Source of the DNA: Dactylosporangium vinaceum
Lineage (GTDB): Bacteria; Actinomycetota; Actinomycetes; Mycobacteriales; Micromonosporaceae
Assembly: GCF_019904175.1 (NCBI RefSeq)
Contig: NZ_CP061913.1
Coordinates: forward strand, 4,960,001-5,024,000
DNA: 64,000 bases
Direction of reading: 5' to 3'
The notes beneath the pieces were generated by a model. It did no database searches and was not told the origin of the DNA. It saw only the letters and a list, made by a program, of their open reading frames with translations. Each line of letters begins with the position of its first letter. The stretch's first letter is position 1. The translations under genes and the position numbers were made by a program. Below are positions 36,434 through 44,066 of this stretch, one piece after another.

Positions 36434-36615
36434 GCGCGAGGCCGGTCTTCGGACTCCCGGATCGTCACCACACCGCCCGCCTTCCCAGCCCGCGAGGGCC
36501 AGTGGCTACGCATACGCGTGTGGGCGGCGGCTCCCCGGTCACCGCGGCGGGCCCGTCCCGGATTCGCACCGGGTTCCCAGATTCTCCCCACCGTCGCCGG
36601 CGGGGCACCTCGCAT
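36434..36615 (-). ncRNA. Cobalamin (B12) riboswitch
   Basis: On the minus strand: the P1 5' arm GCGAGGTGCC (36613 side), a core CCCGGTGCGAATCCGGGAC, GCCACTGGCCCTCGCGGGC, GGGAAGGCGGGC, then the B12-box-like GGGAGTCCGAAGACCGGCC and closing CTCGC. These match the conserved blocks of cobalamin riboswitches. It should lower bluB expression when adenosylcobalamin is plentiful. Confidence 0.92.
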
Positions 36616-36728
36616 CAGTTCATGCCGCCCCGGACCTTACCCCGTCGCCGCCGTCGGCCCGCCACCGCCGCCGCCGGGCCGCTCGCCGCGCTGAGCCGGC
36701 GCCCCGCCCGGCCGGCCGTGGCCTGCGC

Positions 36729-37451
36729 TCAACCCGCCGCGGCCAGGGCCTCGGCGATCGCGGCGCGGGTGGCCTCGCGCAGGCCGGCGAGGTCGGGGAA
36801 CGCGGCCGGGTCGAGCGCGGGCAGCACCTCGATCCGGGCGTCGATCTGGTCGCGCAGGATCATGCCGTGCTTGGGCAGCGCCCGGCCCGTGCCGTGCACG
36901 GCGATCGGGAACACCGGCACACCGTGGCGGCGGGCCAGCTCGAACGCGCCGTCCTTGAAGCGCTGCAGCGTCCCGTCCGGGGTGCGGCTGCCCTCCGGGA
37001 ACAGCATGATCGGCGAGCCCGCGGCGAGCAGCCGGTCGCAGGTGGCCATCATGTGCCGCACCGAGTCGCGGTCACCGCGGCGCAGGGCGACGTAGCCGTT
37101 GAGCCGCATGTTCCAGCCGATGAACGGGACACTGAAGATCTCCCGTTTCGAGACCCATTTGAACGGGTGGAACACCGCGAATAGTGCAATGATGTCGATC
37201 AATGACGCGTGGTTGGCGACGAGGACCGCGGGCCCGCGCCACGGCAGGGCGGCGCGGCCGCTCACCCGCAGCCGCCACAGCGGGTTCAGCCAGATGTAGG
37301 ACACCGCCCAGACGCTCGTGTAGAGGTGCAGCAGCACCCGGCGGCGATCGAAGGGCCAGGCGAGCATCGCGACAATTACCGCGCCCACGTAGAAAATCGG
37401 ACACGTGATCGCGATGAACACCCAATAGGCGACCGAGAACGCCCGCAGCAT
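36729..37451 (-). CDS. 1-acyl-sn-glycerol-3-phosphate acyltransferase (PlsC-like)
   Basis: 240 residues. N-terminal membrane segment (about 3-30), the acyltransferase HX4D box NHASLID, block III MLFPEGSRTPDG and a C-terminal VFPIAVHGTG. It acylates lysophosphatidate or a related lipid at the inner membrane. ATG at 37451 (MLRAFSVAYW). Divergent from the NACHT protein gene across about 52 bp. Whether it works with the downstream lipid-modifying cfa-type gene is inference. Confidence 0.88.
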   Translation of the reverse strand: MLRAFSVAYWVFIAITCPIFYVGAVIVAMLAWPFDRRRVLLHLYTSVWAVSYIWLNPLWRLRVSGRAALPWRGPAVLVANHASLIDIIALFAVFHPFKWVSKREIFSVPFIGWNMRLNGYVALRRGDRDSVRHMMATCDRLLAAGSPIMLFPEGSRTPDGTLQRFKDGAFELARRHGVPVFPIAVHGTGRALPKHGMILRDQIDARIEVLPALDPAAFPDLAGLREATRAAIAEALAAAG

Positions 37452-37503
37452 GGTGTCGATTGTTGCGCGGATCCGCCATGCTGAGCACACCGACGCGAAG
37501 GCG

Positions 37504-40500
37504 GTGCGGGTGAAGCTTCGTCGATGGCTTGATCGTCGCCGGCTCAACCGCCGGGTCCGGGTGCCGCGCGGGCGGGCCCGGCGCCTCTACGAGCGGGTGT
37601 GTGTCGTGCTGTGGCGCTGGGGCTGGGTCGTGTGGGTCACGATCGGCGTCCAGGTCGCCGGCAACCTGGCCTCCTCGGCGCTGGTGGCCCCGCCCGACTG
37701 GCTGCGGTCGCTGCAGCGAACGCCGCTGGGCTGGCTGCTCACCCACCCGACGACAGCGGTCCTGGCCGTCGCGCTGCTGAGCATCGTGACCACGGCGGTG
37801 TTCATCGGCAGCCACCCGGGGGTCTGGCGGCGCGCGCCCGACGTGCGCCGGGCGTACCTCACCCGGGTGATCAAGGAACACGAGCAGATCGCACTGACCG
37901 GCATCCCGGAGAGCCTCGTCTCCGACAGCGTGAACCTCGACGAGATCTTCGTGGAGCCGGTCTTCCTGCGCCGGGCCGTCGCCGAGTATCCGCTCAGCGC
38001 CGAGGAGCGGGCGATGCTGCGCCGGGCGCTCGACTCGCCGTCGGCGGAGGAGGTCGAGCGCATCCTGGCCGGGATCGACCGGCGGCGCGGCGGGATCGGC
38101 GGCGACGAGCGGTACTCCCTCGGCGACGTGCTGGATCAGTTCGAGCCGGAGAAGCCGATCCTGGTCATCCAGGGCAAGCCCGGCGCCGGCAAGAGCACGC
38201 TGCTGGCCCGCATCGCCCTGAACCTGGCCCGGCGCAGCCGCGGCGACGCCGACCCGCTGCCGACCGCGCCGCAGCCGGTGGCCGTGCCGATCTTCGTGCA
38301 GCTGCGCGAATACGCCGACGCCTGCGCGAACCGGGCACCGCAGCCGATCAGCCTGCGCGAGTTCATCGGCACCACCGTCGCGGCCTGGAGCATCGACGGC
38401 GTCGGCGACTACCTCGACGCCGCCCTGCGCAGCGGCGCGTGCACGGTGCTCATGGACGGCCTCGACGAGATCAGCGACATCGCCGAGCGCAAGACGGTCC
38501 AGCGGGCGATCCGGGAGTTCACCCGCAACTACGCCCCGGCCGGCACCCGGTCCGGGCGGCCGTTCAACCGGATCCTCATCACGTCCCGGCTGGCCGGCTA
38601 CGACCAGCACGCGTTCCCCGACGCCGCCGCCCACGTCACCATCGCCGACTTCAGCATCGAGCAGATCGACACCTTCCTGACCCAGTGGAACCACGCCGTC
38701 GGCCGCTGGGACCCGGACCTGCGCCTGACCCGCCGCACCGACCGGCCCGAGCTGGCCCGGCAGCGCGTCACCACCGAGATCGCCCAGCTGCGCGACCTGA
38801 TCAGCGGGCGGCCCGCGCTGCTGGAACTGGCCGGCAACCCGCTGCTGCTGGCCCTGCTCACCGTCATGCACCACAACCAGGTCGCACTGTCTCTGCGCCG
38901 CAGCGAGATCTTCGGCACCATCGTGCGGACCATGCTGGAGAGCCGTAACACCACCACACAGCTGCCGGTGGTGCCCGAGGAGGCGGCGATCGCCAAGCTC
39001 GGCCCCCTCGCGGTGCGCATGCAGTCGGCCCACTCCAACAACCTCGCCGACCGGCCGACCGTGATGGAGAGCGTCTCGGCCGCGACCCGCCGCTACGCGC
39101 CCGCCGAGGACGCGTCCGTGCCCGCCGTCGAGGCGTTCCTGCACCTGGTCCGGGTCCGCGGCGGCGTGTTCGGGCGGCGCACCGAGGAGTACTACGGGTT
39201 CGCGCACCGCACCTTCCAGGAGTACTTCGCCGCCCGCTACCTGGTCCGCGAGGCGCTGCTGGACCCGCAGGCCGGGATCACCGCCCTGCTCACCCTGGCC
39301 CGCGACGACAGCGGTGTGTGGCGCGAGCCGTTCGTGCTGGCCATGGCCTGCGCCAGCGACCTGGACGGCGGCGGCCCCGCCCTCGCCGACCGGCTGCTCG
39401 GCGAGCTTGTCGACGGCCCCGGCCCACCCGCCCCGGCCGACGTGATCCTGTGCGCCGAATGCCTCGTCGACGTGCGCGCCGGCACCGTCACCCGCGACCT
39501 GCAGCGGCGCATCTGCACCGCGCTGCTGGACGTCTACGCCGCCGCCCACGCGGCCCAGGACTGGCTCGTCTGCAGCCGCGTCGAGCACGCCGCGCACGGG
39601 CTGCTGCTGCGCCCCCAGCGGCGCACCGGCGTGCTGTCGGTGTTCACCGAGGTCCTCGCCGCGACAATCGACAGCGACGGGCCGCTGCTGCAGCCGGCGA
39701 CGGCGCTGCTGGCGATGGTCGCCGGTGAGGTCGCCCACCACGCCGCGGAGGCCCTCGCGCCGCTCGTCCCGACCGTGATGACGCTCGCCGGGGCCCCGCC
39801 GGTCGGCGCGTTCCGCCCGCGGCCCGGTCCGCGGCCCGCCGCCCCCGACGTCCAGGGCTACTGCGTCACCGTGCTGTCGCTGCTCGACGCGCACGGCCCG
39901 GCCGGGGCCGACCTCACCCGCATCCGGGAACAGCTCGGCGCCCACCCGACGACCATGGAGATGGCCGGGCGGCTGTCGCTGCGGCTGGGCACGCTGCTGA
40001 CCCCGACCGTCGCGCCGGTCCGCAAGGACGCCAGCGAGCGCTACCGCAGCGCCCTTGACGCCTGGCGCGGGCTGCTGGGCGGCACCGACCGGGCCGGGGC
40101 CCGGGTCGTCTCGGCCGCCGTCGAGGTCCAGCGGCGCCTGCTCGACGCGGCCGACCAGGTCCGCTACCCGCTCGCGGCGATGCTCGTCGAGATGCTCGAA
40201 CGGGCCGGGCCGGGCGGCACCGGGGACGAGGTCGCCGCCTGCCGCGCGTACCTGGCCGAGCGGCTGGAGACCGGGACCTTCCTGCAGTACCGGATGGCCG
40301 CGATGCTCTGGACGGCGATCCTGGCCGACCCGGGCAGCCAGGAGGCCCTCGCCGCCCTGGTCCGGCGGCAGTTCACCGGCCCGCCCGGCGACCGGCAGCT
40401 GTTCGCCCGCTGCTGGCTGGCGATGCTGTGCGACGACAAGCGCACCTCCTCCTACACCGACTACCTCGAGCGGATGCGCACCGCGCCGCGCCCCGACCGG

Positions 40501-41043
40501 CTCGTGCCCCGCAGCGCCGAGGACTTCCGCGACCTGCACCGGCTGCGCGACCTGCAGACGCTGCGCGGGCTGGAGTACACGCGCTTCGCCCGGTTCATGA
40601 CGTACCTCGGCTACCTGCGCTGCGTGCGCGGGCTGCACTTCATGCGGGCCGCGCGGGTGCAGCGCCCGCTCGTGGTGACGTCCGCGGTCGCCGCCCGGGC
40701 CCTCGCCGACCTGCGCCGCTGCGCCCCGGACGCGAACGAGACCTGGCCGGCCCTCGACCTCGTCGGCATCGTGCGCGAATGGGTCACCAGCCCGGCCCGG
40801 GAACGCGACGAGGTCGAGCCCCGCCCGGCCGTGATCTGCGAGGCCGTCGGCGCCCTCCTCGCCGGGCTCGACCACGGCGAGCTGGCCGTCTCGATGCTGT
40901 CGCTGCTGGAGGACTGCCTCGACGCCGAGCCGACACTTGCCGAGTTCCCCGACCGGCTCGCCCCGGGCGTGCGCGACAGGCACATCGCCGAGATGCTGCT
41001 GCGCCTGGCCGACCGCCCCGACGACGGCCTGCAGCCCCGCTGA
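37504..41043 (+). CDS. Membrane-anchored NACHT-domain NTPase (STAND/NLR-like)
   Basis: 1179 residues. A basic N-terminus is followed by two membrane helices (about 32-58 and 78-101). The NACHT module is at about 215-480: Walker A GKPGAGKST (224-232), Walker B/NACHT signature LMDGLDE (316-322) and ILITSRLAG. A winged-helix/arm region ends with FAHRTFQEYFAARYL (about 562-577). The C-terminal 600 residues are alpha-helical, rich in Leu/Ala/Arg, likely a sensor solenoid. Related bacterial NACHT proteins act in anti-phage defence or signalling; the role here is unknown. GTG at 37504 chosen; ATG at 37450 would overlap the divergent gene. Followed by a CFA synthase 26 bp later. Confidence 0.85.
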   Translation: MRVKLRRWLDRRRLNRRVRVPRGRARRLYERVCVVLWRWGWVVWVTIGVQVAGNLASSALVAPPDWLRSLQRTPLGWLLTHPTTAVLAVALLSIVTTAVFIGSHPGVWRRAPDVRRAYLTRVIKEHEQIALTGIPESLVSDSVNLDEIFVEPVFLRRAVAEYPLSAEERAMLRRALDSPSAEEVERILAGIDRRRGGIGGDERYSLGDVLDQFEPEKPILVIQGKPGAGKSTLLARIALNLARRSRGDADPLPTAPQPVAVPIFVQLREYADACANRAPQPISLREFIGTTVAAWSIDGVGDYLDAALRSGACTVLMDGLDEISDIAERKTVQRAIREFTRNYAPAGTRSGRPFNRILITSRLAGYDQHAFPDAAAHVTIADFSIEQIDTFLTQWNHAVGRWDPDLRLTRRTDRPELARQRVTTEIAQLRDLISGRPALLELAGNPLLLALLTVMHHNQVALSLRRSEIFGTIVRTMLESRNTTTQLPVVPEEAAIAKLGPLAVRMQSAHSNNLADRPTVMESVSAATRRYAPAEDASVPAVEAFLHLVRVRGGVFGRRTEEYYGFAHRTFQEYFAARYLVREALLDPQAGITALLTLARDDSGVWREPFVLAMACASDLDGGGPALADRLLGELVDGPGPPAPADVILCAECLVDVRAGTVTRDLQRRICTALLDVYAAAHAAQDWLVCSRVEHAAHGLLLRPQRRTGVLSVFTEVLAATIDSDGPLLQPATALLAMVAGEVAHHAAEALAPLVPTVMTLAGAPPVGAFRPRPGPRPAAPDVQGYCVTVLSLLDAHGPAGADLTRIREQLGAHPTTMEMAGRLSLRLGTLLTPTVAPVRKDASERYRSALDAWRGLLGGTDRAGARVVSAAVEVQRRLLDAADQVRYPLAAMLVEMLERAGPGGTGDEVAACRAYLAERLETGTFLQYRMAAMLWTAILADPGSQEALAALVRRQFTGPPGDRQLFARCWLAMLCDDKRTSSYTDYLERMRTAPRPDRLVPRSAEDFRDLHRLRDLQTLRGLEYTRFARFMTYLGYLRCVRGLHFMRAARVQRPLVVTSAVAARALADLRRCAPDANETWPALDLVGIVREWVTSPARERDEVEPRPAVICEAVGALLAGLDHGELAVSMLSLLEDCLDAEPTLAEFPDRLAPGVRDRHIAEMLLRLADRPDDGLQPR

Positions 41044-41069
41044 CCCCCGACCCCGCGCAGGAGGCCCCG

Positions 41070-42359
41070 ATGCCCCGGACCCAGGCCGGCGACCCGCTGA
41101 CCGAGCGCACCATCCGCGTCCTCGACGCGGTCCTGGACGACTTCGGCGGGCGGCGTTTCGCGGTGCGCGACTGGACCGGCCGGCGCCACGACCCGCCCGG
41201 CCCCGCCGAGTTCGAGCTCATCCTCACCGGGCCCGGCTCGCTGCGCGCCATGTTCTTCCCGCTCAACGACCGCACGTTCGGCGAGGCCTACGTCACCCGC
41301 GCCATCGACGTCGAGGGCGACCTGGTCGCGGCGATGCGCGTCGCCTACACCATCATCGAGACCCGCGTCCCGGCCGCGGTGCGGGCCCGGCAGCTGCGCC
41401 TGCTGCTGACCCTGCCCCGGGCCGGCACCGGGCGGCCCCGGGAACTGCGGGCCCGCCGCGGCGGACGGGCGCACTCCGTGGCCCGCGACAGGCGCGTCAA
41501 CGACTTCCACTACAGCCGCTCCAACGACTTCTACCGGCTGTGGCTCGACGAGTGGATGGCGTACACCTGCGGCTACTTCCGCACCGACGCCGACAGCCTC
41601 GACGCCGCCCAGGTCCAGAAGTTCGACCTCGTCTGCCGCAAGCTGCGCCTGCGCGAGGGCGACCGGCTCCTCGACGTCGGCTGCGGCTGGGGCGGCCTGG
41701 CCATCCACGCCGCCCGGCACTACGGCGCCGTCGTGCACGCCGTCACCAACAGCACCGCCCAGGCCGAGCTGGCCGCCGAGCGCGTCGCCGCCGCCGGGCT
41801 CGCCGGCCGCTGCCGCATCGAGCTGACCGACTTCCGCGCCCTCGACGACACCCGCCGCTACGACCACGTCAGCTCCGTCGGCCTCGTCGAGCACCTCGGC
41901 CCGGCCGTGTGGCGGACGTACCTGGCCAAGGTGTGGCGGCTGCTCGAACCGGGCGGGACCCTGCTCAACCACGGGATGACGGGCAAGGCCGGCGAGCCCG
42001 TCGGCTCACCGTTCCTCGACGCCTACGTCTTCCCCGACGCCCGGCTCATGACCATCGGCGCCACCGTGCGGGCCGCCGAGGACGCCGGGTTCGAGATCCT
42101 CGACGTCGAGAACCTGCGCCGGCACTACGCCCGCACCATCCGCGCCTGGCGGGAGCGGCTCGACGCCGCCGAGGCCGAGGCCGTCGCGCTCGTCGGCGAC
42201 CGGACCGTGCGCGTTTACCGCATCTACTTCGCCGGGCTGGAGCACGCCTACCGGCGGGGCCGGATCAACCTGCACCAGACGCTGCTGCAGAAGTCCCCGG
42301 CCGGGCGCACGGACCTGCCGATGAGCCGCGAGGACTGGTACGCGCCGCCGCAGCGCTAG
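41070..42359 (+). CDS. Cyclopropane-fatty-acyl-phospholipid synthase
   Basis: 429 residues from ATG with GGAGG at 6-nt spacing. N-terminal lipid-binding part (FFPLNDRTFGEAYVTRAIDV), then the SAM site LLDVGCGWGGLAIHAARHYG and SSVGLVEHLGP, then LHQTLLQKS near the end, all typical of CfaS-type enzymes. It transfers a methylene or methyl from SAM to unsaturated acyl chains in the membrane; some actinobacterial relatives make 10-methyl or cyclopropane acids. 26 bp downstream of the NACHT gene and 10 bp upstream of a histidine kinase, so probably co-transcribed with both. Confidence 0.88.
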   Translation: MPRTQAGDPLTERTIRVLDAVLDDFGGRRFAVRDWTGRRHDPPGPAEFELILTGPGSLRAMFFPLNDRTFGEAYVTRAIDVEGDLVAAMRVAYTIIETRVPAAVRARQLRLLLTLPRAGTGRPRELRARRGGRAHSVARDRRVNDFHYSRSNDFYRLWLDEWMAYTCGYFRTDADSLDAAQVQKFDLVCRKLRLREGDRLLDVGCGWGGLAIHAARHYGAVVHAVTNSTAQAELAAERVAAAGLAGRCRIELTDFRALDDTRRYDHVSSVGLVEHLGPAVWRTYLAKVWRLLEPGGTLLNHGMTGKAGEPVGSPFLDAYVFPDARLMTIGATVRAAEDAGFEILDVENLRRHYARTIRAWRERLDAAEAEAVALVGDRTVRVYRIYFAGLEHAYRRGRINLHQTLLQKSPAGRTDLPMSREDWYAPPQR

Positions 42360-42369
42360 GGTTCCAAGG

Positions 42370-43461
42370 GTGCGACGCCTGAGCCTGCTTGCGCTGAAGG
42401 TGCCCGCGGTGCTGCTGCTGGCGCTGCCGCCGCTGGCGCTCACACACCTGTACTCGGCGCTCACCTTCCCGTCGCTCGTCGCGCTCGTGGCCGGCAGCCG
42501 CGGCCTGGCCCGGACCAGCCGCCGGCTGCAGGGCATCGAGACGCCCTACGCGGCTCGCCCGCCACTGCAACAGGCGCATCTCGGCTGGTACTTCACCGGC
42601 TACGACTACCACCGCCGCCGCGTCCTGGCCGTGCTCTCGCTGTGGTTCAACTGGATCGGCCGGGACCCGGCGACCTGGCGGGACCTGGCCTGGCTCGGCA
42701 CCGACCCGCTCGTCGGGACCGTCCTGCTGCTCACGTCCCGCCTCGGCCGGCACGCGCGGTGGACGCGGGTCCTGCTCGCACCCACCGGCACCGCCCGGCT
42801 CGGCGAGCGCGTCCGGGAGCTCACCGACAGCCGGGCCGAGGCCCTCGACGCGCAGGCGGCCGAGCTCGAGCGGATCGAGCGCGACCTGCACGACGGCGCC
42901 CAGGCCCGGCTCGTCGCCATCGGCCTCACGCTCAGCCTGGCCCAGCGGGCGCTGCGGGAGCGGCCCGACGAGGCCGACGCGCTGCTGAGCGAGGCCCGGG
43001 CCACGGCCTCCGACGCGGTCCGCCAGCTGCGCGACCTGGTGCACGGCATCCGGCCGCCGGTGCTCACCGAACGGGGCCTCGTCGCCGCCCTCGAGCTGCT
43101 CGCCCTCGAGCATCCGCTGCGGGTGGGCGTGGCCGCGCAGCTGACCGGCCGCCTGCCCGCACCGCTGGAGTCGGCCGTGTACTTCGCCGCCTCGGAACTG
43201 CTGACCAATGCGGCAAAGCATGCCCGGGGCAGTACCGTCGAGATCGGCATTGTCCACAATGGAGAGTCTCTGGTCGTCACCGTGACCGACGACGGGATCG
43301 GCGGCGCCGACACCGCGAACGGCACCGGGCTCGCGGGCGTGCGCAAGCGGCTGCGGGCCTTCGACGGTACGCTCACCGTCGGCTCCCCGCCGGGCGGGCC
43401 CACCGTCATCACCATGGAGGTGCCGTGCGCGTTGTCCTCGCCGAGGACCTCTACCTGCTGA
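42370..43461 (+). CDS. NarL/DesK-type sensor histidine kinase
   Basis: 363 residues, GTG start. Membrane-spanning putative sensor part (about 1-130), HisKA_3 with the phospho-accepting His in IERDLHDGAQARL (near 177), and HATPase_c with ELLTNAAKHA, TDDGIGGAD and GTGLAGVRKRL. Expected to phosphorylate the regulator encoded next, whose start overlaps this gene by 37 bp. It starts 10 bp after the CFA synthase, suggesting membrane-state sensing. Ligand unknown. Confidence 0.88.
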   Translation: MRRLSLLALKVPAVLLLALPPLALTHLYSALTFPSLVALVAGSRGLARTSRRLQGIETPYAARPPLQQAHLGWYFTGYDYHRRRVLAVLSLWFNWIGRDPATWRDLAWLGTDPLVGTVLLLTSRLGRHARWTRVLLAPTGTARLGERVRELTDSRAEALDAQAAELERIERDLHDGAQARLVAIGLTLSLAQRALRERPDEADALLSEARATASDAVRQLRDLVHGIRPPVLTERGLVAALELLALEHPLRVGVAAQLTGRLPAPLESAVYFAASELLTNAAKHARGSTVEIGIVHNGESLVVTVTDDGIGGADTANGTGLAGVRKRLRAFDGTLTVGSPPGGPTVITMEVPCALSSPRTSTC

Positions 43462-44066
43462 GGACCGGCATCGAGCGGATGCTGCACTCCTACGGCTTCG
43501 AGGTCGTCGCCGCCGTCGACAACGGCCCCGACCTGCTCGAGGCGCTGCTCACCCACCGGCCCGACGTCGCCGTCGTCGACGTGCGGCTGCCGCCGACCAA
43601 CACCGACGAGGGGCTGCGGGCGGCGCTGACCGCCCGGGAGCGCGTCCCGGGCCTGCCGGTGCTGATCCTGTCGCAGTACGTGCAGCAGCTCTACGCCCGG
43701 GAGCTGCTCGCCGGCGGGGGAGGGGTCGGCTACCTGCTCAAGGACCGCGTCTCGGACACCGACGAGTTCGTCGACGCCCTCAGACGGGTCGCCGCCGGGG
43801 GTACCGCCGTCGACCCCGACGTCATCGCCCAGCTGCTGGCGCCGGGGCGGGCGCCGGCCGGGCTCACCGGGCGGGAGCTGGACGTGCTCGCCCTCATGGC
43901 GCAGGGCCTGTCCAACGCCGTCATCGGCAGGCGGCTCTTCCTCAGCGAGGGGTCGGTGAGCAAGTACACGACCCAGATCTTCACCAAGCTCGGGCTCGAC
44001 GCGTCACCGGACACCCACCGCCGGGTCCTGGCCGTGCTCGCCTACCTCGAGCACAAGCCCGGCTGA
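43425..44066 (+). CDS. NarL/FixJ-family response regulator
   Basis: 213 residues, GTG start with GGAGG at 4-nt spacing. Receiver domain with AEDLYLL and phospho-Asp in VVDVRLPP, conserved Lys in YLLKDRV; LuxR-type HTH at about 140-205 (LTGRELDVLALMAQGLSNAVIG). DNA-binding partner of the overlapping kinase. Its last 63 bp overlap the convergent GGDEF-EAL gene, so the two may interfere in transcription. Confidence 0.9.
   Translation: MRVVLAEDLYLLRTGIERMLHSYGFEVVAAVDNGPDLLEALLTHRPDVAVVDVRLPPTNTDEGLRAALTARERVPGLPVLILSQYVQQLYARELLAGGGGVGYLLKDRVSDTDEFVDALRRVAAGGTAVDPDVIAQLLAPGRAPAGLTGRELDVLALMAQGLSNAVIGRRLFLSEGSVSKYTTQIFTKLGLDASPDTHRRVLAVLAYLEHKPG

Noticed and set aside
36540-36600. GGTGCGAATCC-like string resembling a tRNA T-loop
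   Set aside because: It belongs to the cobalamin riboswitch core; no acceptor stem or anticodon arm fits.
37072-40983. 1303-codon open frame on the - strand across the NACHT gene
   Set aside because: Shadow frame; low-complexity Gly/Arg/Gln composition and no motif, while the + strand has a complete NACHT signature.
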